Of a DNA stretch of 64,000 bases, positions 20,347 to 29,020 are shown in pieces; positions within the stretch are counted from its first letter, which is position 1, and every line of letters begins with the position of its first letter. Location: positions 372,001 to 436,000 of the forward strand of contig NZ_CP042176.1 in the NCBI RefSeq assembly GCF_005937885.2, written 5' to 3'. The notes under the pieces were generated by a model. The model did not search any database and was not told the DNA's origin. It was given only the letters and a program-made list of their open reading frames with translations. This DNA is from Bradyrhizobium sp. KBS0727. GTDB lineage: Bacteria; Pseudomonadota; Alphaproteobacteria; Rhizobiales; Xanthobacteraceae. A program made the position numbers and the translations under genes.

Positions 20347-21546
20347 ATGGACGCGCCGTCACACATCGATCCCGTCACCGCGTATTCCGACAGCGACGTC
20401 GTGCACTGGTTGACCAACGGCACGCGGGATGAGCGCTTCATCGACAACATCTTCGCCGAGATGTGTATCCGGCTCCAGCAAGCGGGCATTCCGGTCAAGC
20501 GGGCGACGCTTCATGTTCTGATCCACCATCCGCAATGGCTGGGCGCCCGGATCATGTGGGCCGACGGGATGCGCGAAGCCGAGCTGGCACGTGTGGACTA
20601 CGATGTCCGCGGGCGATCCGAATATATCGGCAGCCCCGCCAACGAAATTCATGACGGCGCCACCGAGGTGCGCGAGAATCTCGAGCGCAATCCCTCGCTC
20701 GGCCGCCAGCACGCCGTCTATGACGAGATGCGGGCGAAAGGCCTGACCGACTATGTGGCGTGGCCGCTGTACCATACGCTCGGCAAGCGGCACATCGTGA
20801 CCTTTGCCACCGACCGGCCCGGAGGTTTCGACGCCGCGCACATCGCGAGCCTGTCGAACGTGTTGCCGGTTCTGTCGCTGGTCAGCGAAATCCGGATCAA
20901 GAACCGGCTGGCGCGAACGCTGCTCGAAACCTATGTCGGGTCGCACGCCGGCGAACTCATTCTGGCCGGCGCTACCCGGCGCGGGACCGGGACGACGGTG
21001 AGCGCCGCCATCATGATCTGCGATCTGCGTGATTTTACAAAAATCTCCGACAACTGGCCGCGCGATGACGTCATCGATCTCCTCAACGGCTATTTCGACG
21101 CGATGTCGGAGCCGGTGGCGCGACATGGCGGGGAAATCCTGAAATTCATCGGCGACGGCATGCTCGCGATCTTCCCGCTCAGCCAGCCGTCGGCCTGCGC
21201 CAATCTGCTGCATGCCGTCTCCGAAGCCCGCCAGGCCATGGTCGCCCTGAACGAAAAGAACAGCGAAACCGGCCGTGCGCCGCTCAATTACGGCATCGGC
21301 ATCCACGTCGGCGACGTCATGTACGGCAATATCGGGTCGCGCGCCCGGCTCGACTTCACCGTCATCGGTCCGGCGGTCAACATGGCTTCGCGTCTCGAAA
21401 CCCTCACCAAGCAACTGGGCCGGACGGTGTTGCTGTCGCGCGCGTTTAGCGACTTCGTCAAAGACGATTTTGAACTCGAACGCGTCGGCGAATATCCGGT
21501 GCGCGGCTTCAACGACCCGATCGAACTGTTTGCGTATCACGGCTGA
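20347..21546 (+). CDS. Adenylate/guanylate cyclase domain protein
   Basis: The 399-residue protein has an N-terminal region of about 200 residues (HWLTNGTRDERFIDNIFAEM, later VTFATDRPGGFDAAHIASL) that resembles a degenerate sensory or GAF-like domain seen ahead of such cyclases. The class III catalytic domain (about 215-399) has MICDLRDFTKISDNWPRDD, KFIGDGMLAIF, GIHVGDVMYGNIGS, and DFTVIGPAVNMASRLE. The two metal-binding aspartates are present. Start ATG 20347 follows GGGAGCAAGCT; the frame is open from 20227. It is the third cyclase gene within 11 kb. Confidence 0.88.
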   Translation: MDAPSHIDPVTAYSDSDVVHWLTNGTRDERFIDNIFAEMCIRLQQAGIPVKRATLHVLIHHPQWLGARIMWADGMREAELARVDYDVRGRSEYIGSPANEIHDGATEVRENLERNPSLGRQHAVYDEMRAKGLTDYVAWPLYHTLGKRHIVTFATDRPGGFDAAHIASLSNVLPVLSLVSEIRIKNRLARTLLETYVGSHAGELILAGATRRGTGTTVSAAIMICDLRDFTKISDNWPRDDVIDLLNGYFDAMSEPVARHGGEILKFIGDGMLAIFPLSQPSACANLLHAVSEARQAMVALNEKNSETGRAPLNYGIGIHVGDVMYGNIGSRARLDFTVIGPAVNMASRLETLTKQLGRTVLLSRAFSDFVKDDFELERVGEYPVRGFNDPIELFAYHG

Positions 21547-21613
21547 ATGCCGGTTTGCCGTAAGGTAGCGAGCTGCCTTGGAGGGGCTGCAACGCCACGG
21601 CAATTGGGCAGCC

Positions 21614-21803
21614 TTACTCGATCACTTCGTCCGCGCTGAGCAGAATTGATGTCGGCAGGGTCAGACCGAGGGTACGGGCCGTTACTAAATTGGCCACAAG
21701 CCTGAAGCGGGTTGGACGCTCAATGGGCAACTCGGCGATAGCATTGCCTTGCAGTATCTTTCGCACCAGTACGCCCGATTGCGCGGCGCGGTTTCGTGCC
21801 CGC
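21614..21803 (-). pseudogene. Remnant of an ABC transporter substrate-binding protein gene (C-terminus only)
   Basis: On the minus strand the reading frame closing with TAA at 21614-21616 gives VRKILQGNAIAELPIERPT, then RFRLVANLVTARTLGLTLP, then LLSADEVIE. This is the characteristic C-terminus of the ABC substrate-binding protein family (PF04392 type) that is abundant in Bradyrhizobium. Upstream the frame loses similarity and meets a stop at 21830-21832, and the cytochrome gene now occupies that position. Only about 60 of roughly 325 codons remain. Confidence 0.75.
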
Positions 21804-22772
21804 TCACGGATCGCGAGATGCGAGGTACGCTACAATCGCGAGAAGGTCCTGCTCGTCGAGATTGGCTACAACTGGGGCCATTAACGGGCTCCATTCTCCA
21901 GTTCGGGCGCCGTGCTGGAAGTCGTAGAGCTGCCGGAACATGTAGCTCGGTGAACGACCAGCAATGCTTGGCAGCGGTCCAAGTCCTTTAAGGTCCGCGC
22001 CATGGCACAACGCGCATTGGATCGTTTTGCCCGACCCACCTTTCACGACTAGCGCCTCGCCTTTGGCGAGGCTCCCGATTGGTGCATACGCTGTGAAGGT
22101 CGATCGAGGGTCGCGGCTTTCGAAGCGCAGCAGATCGTCGGGGACCTCCACGATCCGCGCTTCGATCGGCTCGCGCTCGCTGGTTTCCACCGCAGTCCAA
22201 ATCAGACCCGCCACATAGGTCTTTGGCGCGGTTTCACTCTCGACCACCTTGATGCGTTTGAGCGGCTGCAAAGCCGAAAAGTAGGCCGCCGCGACTTCGA
22301 TTTCGGTGTCAGTGATCGGCTTAGAAAGCTCGATCATTAGCTTTGCCGGAATTCGCCCGGGGAGGGTCGTACCACGCGCCCCGCTCTTGTAGTCGGCCAT
22401 CTGCTGGATGATGTAGCTCTTCGGCAGCCCTGCAAGGTCCGCGTTTTCCGGACCACCAGGCCCGGTGGCGCGGTGACAAAATCCGCATGCGAACACACCG
22501 GGTTTGCGGCCGTTCGCGACGATGTCCGGCAGCGCGCCGTGGTCGCTGGGGTGCCAAACCGGCGCAATGAAACGATCACGCAGCTGGCTCCAGGTATAGC
22601 CGGCCGTGCTGTCTGGCACGCGAACTTGCTTTCCGTCATCGGCGGGAGGTTTGTAGTCGGGATTGTTGGGCGTGTAGGCCCAAGCGGGAGGACCGTCGGC
22701 GGCGGTTGCAATCGGTATCGCGAGCAAGCAGCAAACGATCACAGACGAGAGCAGCGCGGGAACAATCCTCAT
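21804..22772 (-). CDS. Dihaem cytochrome c protein
   Basis: The 322-residue protein begins MRIVPALLSSVIVCCLLAIP, a signal peptide cleaved near ATAA (residue 25). Two haem c sites are present: C96-GF-CH and C253-AL-CH. Each sits in a class I cytochrome-like domain ending in a YKSGAR or YDFQHGART stretch, as in the cytochrome subunits of periplasmic dehydrogenases. It should be a periplasmic electron carrier. ATG 22772 is chosen because GGGAGGCTGAAA precedes it and the signal peptide starts there; the frame is open to 23138 but that part is repeat-derived. No dehydrogenase partner is next to it. Confidence 0.87.
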   Translation of the reverse strand: MRIVPALLSSVIVCCLLAIPIATAADGPPAWAYTPNNPDYKPPADDGKQVRVPDSTAGYTWSQLRDRFIAPVWHPSDHGALPDIVANGRKPGVFACGFCHRATGPGGPENADLAGLPKSYIIQQMADYKSGARGTTLPGRIPAKLMIELSKPITDTEIEVAAAYFSALQPLKRIKVVESETAPKTYVAGLIWTAVETSEREPIEARIVEVPDDLLRFESRDPRSTFTAYAPIGSLAKGEALVVKGGSGKTIQCALCHGADLKGLGPLPSIAGRSPSYMFRQLYDFQHGARTGEWSPLMAPVVANLDEQDLLAIVAYLASRDP

Positions 22773-23178
22773 TTTCAGCCTCCCGAGTGTCCGAGCCGGC
22801 AGATATAGGGAGCTTGCCTCACCCATGAACTCCGGGCAAGCGCCCCCGAATGTCAACGTGCTCGCCATACCTGCCGCCCAAGCAAATCCGGCCGCGGTGG
22901 GTGCCCCGCTGAAGCCATTCAGCGGCGACGTTTGATCAGCGCTGGGTGCGGCCAATGTCTCAATTGGGGTCAAAAGCAGACTTCGAGGGCATGTCCGCTT
23001 CTGACGCCAGGCGGGTAATCGGTCAGACGCCGACATCGGCCAAGTGCCATCAAGAGATTTGGACGCTGAAGCGCTACAGCGGGCCTGTGACGAAGGTCCC
23101 GAAGATGCGCCGTGGGAACGATGTTGACGTCTCAACATTAGTCAGCCGCACTAATCTAAAGGACAAGGAGGAGCTACA
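22773..23178. other. Intergenic stretch with a degenerate repeat
   Basis: The 406-bp gap contains a family E copy (GGGGTCAAAAGCAGACTTCG and GGGCATGTCCGCTTCTGACG, about 22960-23012). The rest shows no gene that I can support. A strong ribosome binding site, AAGGAGGAG, sits at its right end for the next gene. Confidence 0.5.
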
Positions 23179-23421
23179 ATGACCTTCCGATCTGCCTGCT
23201 TTGCATCCAGCTTCGTTGTTTTCGCACTTGGTGGGCCCGCCCTTGCCGAGGATGGTTGCGGCGTCGGTTGCCATGCCACGAGCTCCGGGGCATGCGTCCG
23301 CGACGGATGGCAGCAAGGATTGCCGGTTCGTAACGAGTGCCCGGCCACGTCCCGACCGACGCCCCCTTGCGGCCAAGATTACCGATGGAGCCGGCAATCG
23401 ATGATGTGCATCCTGCGCTGA
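23179..23421 (+). CDS. Small secreted cysteine-rich protein
   Basis: The 80-residue product follows a near-perfect Shine-Dalgarno (AAGGAGGAG). Residues 1-23 (MTFRSACFASSFVVFALGGP...) form a signal peptide ending LAEDG. The mature part is about 57 residues with six cysteines: GCGVGCHATSSGACVRDGW, NECPATSRPTPPCG and a final MCIL. The spacing suggests a disulfide-knotted exported peptide. I recall similar GCGxGCH proteins in Bradyrhizobium annotated only as hypothetical. CGVGCH is not a CxxCH haem site because the spacing is three residues. Confidence 0.75.
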   Translation: MTFRSACFASSFVVFALGGPALAEDGCGVGCHATSSGACVRDGWQQGLPVRNECPATSRPTPPCGQDYRWSRQSMMCILR

Positions 23422-23642
23422 TGCTGCTGCCCTCCCTCTCTCCTTGTGGAGAGGGTGGATCGAAAGAGCGTCAGCTCATTCGAGTCGGGTGAGGGGTTCT
23501 CTCCGCGGAGGCAGACCCCTCATCCGCCGCTGCGCGCCACCTTAACTTGGTGTCATCGTCCGCCCCGGTGTACAATTGTGCACAAGGCGGACGATGAAAA
23601 AGAAATTTGAGGTTCGCCTAATCCCTCTCATGAGGAGACAAC
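23422..23642. repeat. Intergenic repeats: family D and a long palindrome
   Basis: The left half carries CCCTCTCTCCTTGTGGAGAG, GTCGGGTGAGGGG and CAGACCCCTCATCCG, an interspersed repeat. At 23553-23597 the 12-bp arms TCATCGTCCGCC and GGCGGACGATGA enclose an inner palindrome TTGTGCACAA (23576-23585). The palindrome lies 45 bp downstream of the ABC transporter stop on that gene's strand and might end its transcript, though no U-tract is present. Confidence 0.65.
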
Positions 23643-25646
23643 TCACGCCGCCTTGTTCGGCGCGTTGCGCTGGCGCAGAAGACGGCCGAGCAGGCGGCGC
23701 TGGCCCTTGCGCGGGATCAGGTCGATGTCGCTGACGAGCTTGGCGCCGCCCTTGCGCCGCTCCAGCACGATCTTGCGGCTGTGGAAGGCTTCCAGTTCGA
23801 CGCGATGGGCGACGCTGACGATGGTGGCTTTCGGCAATTCCTTGATGACGATCTCCATCATCTTGTCCTGGCTCTTTTCGTCGAGCGCCGAGGTCGCCTC
23901 ATCCAGCACCACGATGTCGGGGTTGTGCAGCAGCAATCGCGCGAACGCCAGCCGCTGCTTTTCGCCGCCGGACAGAGTCTGGTCCCACGGCGCGTCTTCC
24001 TCGATCTTCTCCTTGAGATGATCGAGGCCGACCTTGTGCAGGGCTTCGCACATTTGCGCGATGCTCCAGTCGTCGGCGGCGCCGGGATAGGCAATGGCGC
24101 GGCGTAACGTGCCGGACGGGATGTAAGGTTTTTGCGGCAGCATGAACAGCCGCCGGTCGGGGTGGAAGCTGACGCTGCCGCTACCCCACGGCCACAGCCC
24201 TGCGATGGCACGCACCAGCGTGCTCTTGCCGGTGCCGGATTCGCCGGCCACCAGCAGCCGTTCGCCGGGCCCGATCACCACCTCGGTTTCGCCGACCACC
24301 GCGGTGCCGTCATCGAGCGTCACAGAGAGATCGTTGAGGCTGAGCATGGCGTCGCCGTTGGTCTCGCCACGCTGGATGCGGCCGATGCCGTCGCCGCGTT
24401 CGGCGCGCTCCAGCCCGTCGAGCGACATCATCAGCGAGGCGATGCGCCGTGCGCAGGCGTTCCAGTCGGCCAGCCGCGGATAATTGTCGACCAGCCAGCC
24501 GAACGCGGTCTGCACGATGGTGAAGGCAGAAGCCGCCTGCATCACCTGTCCGAGCGTCATGCTGCCGTCGAGAAATTTCGGCGCACACAACAATAGCGGC
24601 ACCACCGGCGCGATCAGGCTCGATCCCTGCGACACCAGCGTGGTGCGCATGTGCTGGCCGGCGAGCCGCGCCCATTGCCGCAGCACCTTCGTGAACGTCT
24701 TGTCGATGCCGTCGCGCTCTTCCTCCTCGCCGCCGAGCAGCGCGATGCTCTCGCCGTTTTCGCGCACCCGGGTCAGCGTGTAGCGAAACTCGGCCTCGGC
24801 CTGATTCTTGTCCTCGGACACCTGCACGAAGCGGCGTCCGATCGTCACGATCGCCCCTGATGCGATCGCCGCGTAGAGCACGGCGGCGATCACCAGAAAG
24901 CCTGGAATGGTCAGGGTCGATCCGCCGACGGTCACCGTCAGCGCGCCGCCGATGGTCCAGAGCACGGCGATGAAAGTCGCAGCCGACAGCAACGCCGAGG
25001 TGACGCCGGCGATGAAATCGACCGGCGAGTCGGTGGCGATCCGCAGGTCCTCGGCGATGCGGTATTCGGGATTCTTGTGGTCGCCGCCGACGAGGTTGAG
25101 CTGGTAGTAGCGGCCGTTGGCGAGCCAGCGCGACACCACGGAATTGGTCAGCCAGGCACGCCAGCGGCGCTGAATGCCCATGCGAGCGAACACCTGCACC
25201 ACGCCAAGCAGAACGCTGCCGATCGCGAGCGGGAAGAACACCGCGGAGAGATAGAAGACGGTGGCGGAGTCTTTCTTCTCGATGGCATCGAAGATCGCCC
25301 GGTTCCAGACATTGATGCCGTATTGAAATCCGACATTGGCGACGATCAGGATCAGCAGACCGATCGTGAACAGCCACGCCAGCCGGTCGCCGCCTTTGCC
25401 CCAGAAGCCGCGCGCGCTGATCCAGAATCGCGTCAGCAGATAGTCTTTTCGCGCTTGCTCGGCCTCTTCCTCGGTCCATTCCGGATCGGGCTCGACCGCT
25501 TCCGGCGGCGGCGGTTCGACATGCTCGCCGTCTTCGGTGGTGATATCGACGGGATCCGATTTCTTTTCCGGGGTTTTCTTCGCAAGCGAATCCTTCGCCC
25601 GGGATTTCTTCGCGGACGGCTTGGAGTTGACAGACGATTTGGCCAT
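23643..25646 (-). CDS. ABC transporter, fused permease and ATPase (SbmA/BacA-like, BclA-type)
   Basis: The 667-residue protein opens with a Lys/Ser-rich and then Glu/Pro-rich cytoplasmic extension (residues 1-70). The membrane domain (75-400) belongs to the ABC_membrane_2 or SbmA/BacA type (FWISARGFWGKGGDRLAWLF, FVQVSEDKNQAEAEFRYTLT). The ATPase domain has Walker A GESGTGKST (about 469), signature LSGGEKQR (about 554) and Walker B IVVLDEATSALDE. Proteins of this build import or export peptides, vitamin B12 or long-chain fatty acids; BclA in photosynthetic Bradyrhizobium is a peptide transporter needed in Aeschynomene nodules. Whether this copy is BclA itself or a paralogue cannot be decided. 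Confidence 0.88.
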   Translation of the reverse strand: MAKSSVNSKPSAKKSRAKDSLAKKTPEKKSDPVDITTEDGEHVEPPPPEAVEPDPEWTEEEAEQARKDYLLTRFWISARGFWGKGGDRLAWLFTIGLLILIVANVGFQYGINVWNRAIFDAIEKKDSATVFYLSAVFFPLAIGSVLLGVVQVFARMGIQRRWRAWLTNSVVSRWLANGRYYQLNLVGGDHKNPEYRIAEDLRIATDSPVDFIAGVTSALLSAATFIAVLWTIGGALTVTVGGSTLTIPGFLVIAAVLYAAIASGAIVTIGRRFVQVSEDKNQAEAEFRYTLTRVRENGESIALLGGEEEERDGIDKTFTKVLRQWARLAGQHMRTTLVSQGSSLIAPVVPLLLCAPKFLDGSMTLGQVMQAASAFTIVQTAFGWLVDNYPRLADWNACARRIASLMMSLDGLERAERGDGIGRIQRGETNGDAMLSLNDLSVTLDDGTAVVGETEVVIGPGERLLVAGESGTGKSTLVRAIAGLWPWGSGSVSFHPDRRLFMLPQKPYIPSGTLRRAIAYPGAADDWSIAQMCEALHKVGLDHLKEKIEEDAPWDQTLSGGEKQRLAFARLLLHNPDIVVLDEATSALDEKSQDKMMEIVIKELPKATIVSVAHRVELEAFHSRKIVLERRKGGAKLVSDIDLIPRKGQRRLLGRLLRQRNAPNKAA

Positions 25647-25705
25647 GTCGCGGTAACGCGAAGGAAATCAAAAGGTTCCGTGGGGGCGGGGCTGCATCTC
25701 TCCAC

Positions 25706-25747
25706 CGTCATTCCGGGTTCGATGCTGCGCATCGCCCCGGAATGACG
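25706..25747. repeat. Half copy of palindromic repeat family A
   Basis: The 42-bp copy CGTCATTCCGGG...CATCGCCCCGGAATGACG has paired ends and an inner GATGCTGCGCATC hairpin. It lies between the histidine kinase stop and the ABC transporter start. It corresponds to a shortened version of the roughly 80-bp element at 29021-29102. Confidence 0.8.
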
Positions 25748-25755
25748 GGAGGGTC

Positions 25756-27921
25756 TCACCCCGCTGCCGGCGTCGCCGTCGCCCGCCGCTCCCTACGCGA
25801 GCGGCCGAGCCGGTTCAGCACGCGCGCGAGCTGCTCGATCGAGTAGGGCTTTTGCAGCAGCTCGTAGCCGGTGCTGCCGTGTTCCGACAGCACATGGCTG
25901 TAGCCGCTGGTCAGCACGACCGGCAGACCGGCATGATGGCGGCGGATTTCCTGCGCCAGTTCGATGCCGGTCATCCCCGGCATCACCACATCGGTGAAGA
26001 CCACGTCGAAACGGTCGGCATCGGCGGCCAGCTCTTCGAGGGCGTGGGTGGCGTTGCCGACCAGTTTGGCGGTGTAGCCGAGCCCGGCCAGCGAGTCGGC
26101 GGCAAATTTTCCGATTTCGGGATTGTCCTCGACCACCAGCACCGTCATGCCATGGCCGTCGATCGGCGGTGCATCCTGCTCCGGCATGTGTTGCGGGCTG
26201 CCGGCGCCGGCCGCGCGCGGCAGATACAGCGTGAAGGTACTGCCTTTGCCGAGTTCGCTGGCGACGACGACTTCGCCGCCGGACTGCTTGGCAAAGCCGA
26301 ACACCTGCGACAGGCCGAGTCCGGTGCCCTGGCCGACCTGTTTGGTGGTGAAGAACGGCTCGAAGATTCGTTCGAACTGATCCCTGGGAATGCCGATGCC
26401 GGTATCCGCGACCGATACCGCGACATAGCCGGGGGAAGTGCGCGCCAGCGGATGGTGTGAAGGCGCAGCCGTCTCCGGCAAGGCGTCAGCGGTTCGCACC
26501 GTCACTGTGAGCCGGCCCGGGCCGTCGATCGCGTCCCGCGCATTGACCGCCATGTTGATGATGGCGGTCTCGAACTGGCCGGCGTCGGCGTTGATGTAGC
26601 AGGGCTCGTCCGGCGCCGTGATGACGATCTCGATCCGCGAACCGATCAGCGTGCCGATCATTTCGCCGAGCATCCGCACGTTATGCCCGACGTCGAACAA
26701 CTCGGGTTTCAGCGTCTGCCGCCGCGCGAAAGCCAGCAACTGCCCGGTCAGCCTGGCGGCGCGCGTCACCGTGTCGGAGATCGCCTCGATATAGCGCAGC
26801 CGCTTCGGCTCCGGCAGGTCCGGCCGCCGCAGCAGGTCGACGGAAGCACGAATGATCGTGAGCAGGTTGTTGAAGTCATGGGCCACGCCGCCGGTGAGCT
26901 GGCCCAGCGCCTCCAGCCGCTGGCCGTGCTTGAGCGCCTCTTCGGCTTCCTGCCGCCTGGCGGCTTCGAAGTACAGACGGCGGGTCCGCCGCAACGCCGA
27001 GGCGAGCAGGACGAACAAGAGCGCGGTGGCCGGCGCGCCGAAGATCAAGTGCTGGCTCATGGTGGAGAGCCAGCGCGAGCGGATCGCCGACGTCTCGAGG
27101 CCGGCTGAGACATAGATCGGATATTCGGCGAGCCGCTGATAGCCGACGCGGCGCTCGATGCCGTCGGTCGGCGACGTCACGGTGATCAGCCCGGCGTAGG
27201 GATGGGCCGCGATCTTTTGCCCGATCGGACCGTTGCGATCGAGCCGAATATCGCGGTCGCTCGTCGGGAAGCGGGCCAGCACCATGCCATCGGTCAGGCC
27301 GAGCGCAAAAAAGCTGCCCGGCTCGCTGCCGATCCGGGCGTAGAAATTCTCGAAATATTCCGGGAGTACCGAAGCCTGGATCGCGCCGCCAAAGCTGCCG
27401 TCCTCGTTGGTGCGCCTGCGGCTGACGCCGAAGAACGCCGCGCCCTGATAGGGCGGCCGCGGCTTCAGCGCCTCGCCGATATAGGTCCCGATATCGCGGT
27501 CGACATGGGCCTTGAAATAATCCCGGTCCGAAAAATCGATCTCGGGTGCGGGCACGACCAGGCTGTTGACGAGCGCATGGCCCTTGGCGTCGAAAATCCA
27601 GGCCGATTTCACCTGCGGCAGCGAGTCCGCGAGTTGCTTCAGCCGCAGGTGCAGGGTTTCCTCACGGGAAACGATGCCGGCATCGGGGATGCCGCGGACG
27701 ATCTCGGCGATTTCCGACAGACTGCGGTCGATGGTTTCGAACACCTTCAGCGCGTGCTCGTGCGCGACATCCAGCGTGCGCTCGATCTCGCGGTCGGCGG
27801 TTTGCCGGATCGAAACCCAGGACACCGTGGACGCAAGGACGAACAACCCCAGCGGAAGCGCCAATGAGGCGACCATCATCCACTGCAGCAGTCTCAGCGA
27901 GTTGCGTTGTGCGGTCTGCAC
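25756..27921 (-). CDS. Hybrid sensor histidine kinase with a PDC/CACHE sensor and receiver domain
   Basis: The 721-residue protein starts at GTG 27921. It has a transmembrane helix at about residues 15-37, a periplasmic CACHE-like sensor (40-285), a second helix (290-310), a HisKA domain with the phosphoacceptor GQLTGGVAHDFNN (His near 346) and a HATPase domain (NMAVNARDAID, DTGIGIPRDQFERIFEPFFT, GTGLGLS). The C-terminal receiver domain has VLVVEDN and the phosphorylatable aspartate in VVFTDVVMPGMTG (near 640). It senses an unknown periplasmic signal. No response regulator gene is next to it. Confidence 0.92.
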   Translation of the reverse strand: MQTAQRNSLRLLQWMMVASLALPLGLFVLASTVSWVSIRQTADREIERTLDVAHEHALKVFETIDRSLSEIAEIVRGIPDAGIVSREETLHLRLKQLADSLPQVKSAWIFDAKGHALVNSLVVPAPEIDFSDRDYFKAHVDRDIGTYIGEALKPRPPYQGAAFFGVSRRRTNEDGSFGGAIQASVLPEYFENFYARIGSEPGSFFALGLTDGMVLARFPTSDRDIRLDRNGPIGQKIAAHPYAGLITVTSPTDGIERRVGYQRLAEYPIYVSAGLETSAIRSRWLSTMSQHLIFGAPATALLFVLLASALRRTRRLYFEAARRQEAEEALKHGQRLEALGQLTGGVAHDFNNLLTIIRASVDLLRRPDLPEPKRLRYIEAISDTVTRAARLTGQLLAFARRQTLKPELFDVGHNVRMLGEMIGTLIGSRIEIVITAPDEPCYINADAGQFETAIINMAVNARDAIDGPGRLTVTVRTADALPETAAPSHHPLARTSPGYVAVSVADTGIGIPRDQFERIFEPFFTTKQVGQGTGLGLSQVFGFAKQSGGEVVVASELGKGSTFTLYLPRAAGAGSPQHMPEQDAPPIDGHGMTVLVVEDNPEIGKFAADSLAGLGYTAKLVGNATHALEELAADADRFDVVFTDVVMPGMTGIELAQEIRRHHAGLPVVLTSGYSHVLSEHGSTGYELLQKPYSIEQLARVLNRLGRSRRERRATATPAAG

Positions 27922-28057
27922 GGGCGCTCCGAGTCTGCGCCGAGCTTACTGCAATCCGCCGCCGGGAATAAAGCGGCTTGCGAGCGGTGGAACCGGATCG
28001 ATAAACTGATATTCAAATAGGCCGGACGAGAACCCCGGCGCGGCAAGGGGATTCTGC

Positions 28058-28171
28058 GTCATCCCGAGGTGCGAGCTCCGCGATGCACTTGCATCGCGTA
28101 TTTCGGCGAGCCGCGAAGGATGCTGAGAGGCCTGCGGCCATCCTTCGAGACGGCGCTGCGCGCCTCCTTCT
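28058..28171. repeat. Interspersed repeat, family B, in the gap before sdhB
   Basis: The 303-bp gap from 27922 to 28224 contains GTCATCCCGAGGTGCGAGC, then CATCCTTCGAGACGGCGCTG with an inverted partner AAGGATGCTGAGAGGCC. It shares its building blocks with the elements at 2692 and 61240. Nothing else was recognised. It lies at the 3' end of the sdh operon and may form the transcript end. Confidence 0.7.
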
Positions 28172-28224
28172 GCGATAATGGCGAAGCCGTTACGCGGGGA
28201 GGACGGTGGGCTTGCGGCGGACCC

Positions 28225-29007
28225 CTAGATCTGCCGCTCGACCATCTTCAGCTTGAGCTCGGCGATCGCTTCCGAGGGGTTGAGGCCCTTCGGGCACGCC
28301 TTGGCGCAGTTCATGATGGTGTGGCAGCGATAGAGCCGGAACGGGTCTTCGAGGTTGTCGAGCCGTTCGCCGGTAGCCTCGTCGCGGGAGTCCTTGACCC
28401 AGCGCGTCGCTTGCAACAATGCAGCAGGACCGAGGAAGCGCTCGCTGTTCCACCAGTAGCTTGGGCACGAGGTCGAGCAGCAGGCGCACAGGATGCACTC
28501 GTAGAGACCATCGAGCTTTTCGCGATCCTCGTGGCTCTGCCTCCATTCCTTCTGCGGCGTCGGCGTGGTGGTCTTCAGCCACGGCTCGATCGAGGCATAT
28601 TGCGCATAGAAATTCGTCAGGTCGGGGACGAGGTCCTTCACGACAGGCTGGTGCGGCAGCGGATTGATCTTGACCGCGCCGTCCTTCACGTCGTGCATCG
28701 ACTTGGTACAGGCCAGCGTATTCTGGCCGTCGATGTTCATGGCGCAGGAACCGCAGACGCCTTCGCGGCAGGAGCGGCGGAAGGTCAGCGTCGGATCGAT
28801 GTGGTTCTTGATCCAGATCAGGCCGTCGAGCACCATCGGCCCGCAATCGTTGACGTCGATGTGGTAGGTATCGACGCTCGGATTCTTGCCGTCGTCCGGG
28901 TTCCAGCGGTAGACCCTGAACTCGCGCGTTTCCGTCGCGCCCGCCGGCTTCGGCCAGGCCTTGCCGCCGGAGATTTTTGAATTTTTCGGAAGCGCGAATT
29001 CAACCAT
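28225..29007 (-). CDS. sdhB: Succinate dehydrogenase iron-sulfur subunit
   Basis: The 260-residue protein carries the three Fe-S clusters of complex II. The 2Fe-2S ligands are in [21 protein letters not shown], written here as CREGVCGSC and the later cysteine; the 4Fe-4S site is [12 protein letters not shown], and the 3Fe-4S ligands are in [17 protein letters not shown]. It passes electrons from the SdhA flavin to ubiquinone at the membrane. Length equals the alphaproteobacterial norm (about 260). It is the last gene of sdhCDAB, separated from sdhA by 110 bp that hold a family A repeat. Confidence 0.97.
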   Translation of the reverse strand: MVEFALPKNSKISGGKAWPKPAGATETREFRVYRWNPDDGKNPSVDTYHIDVNDCGPMVLDGLIWIKNHIDPTLTFRRSCREGVCGSCAMNIDGQNTLACTKSMHDVKDGAVKINPLPHQPVVKDLVPDLTNFYAQYASIEPWLKTTTPTPQKEWRQSHEDREKLDGLYECILCACCSTSCPSYWWNSERFLGPAALLQATRWVKDSRDEATGERLDNLEDPFRLYRCHTIMNCAKACPKGLNPSEAIAELKLKMVERQI

Positions 29008-29020
29008 TCTTCTGACCTTT

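Noticed and set aside
23281..23300. Possible haem c site CGVGCH in the small Cys-rich protein
   Set aside because: The two cysteines are three residues apart rather than two, so it is not CxxCH.
27202..27867. Plus-strand open frame of about 221 codons
   Set aside because: It is antisense to the histidine kinase sensor domain and has no family match.
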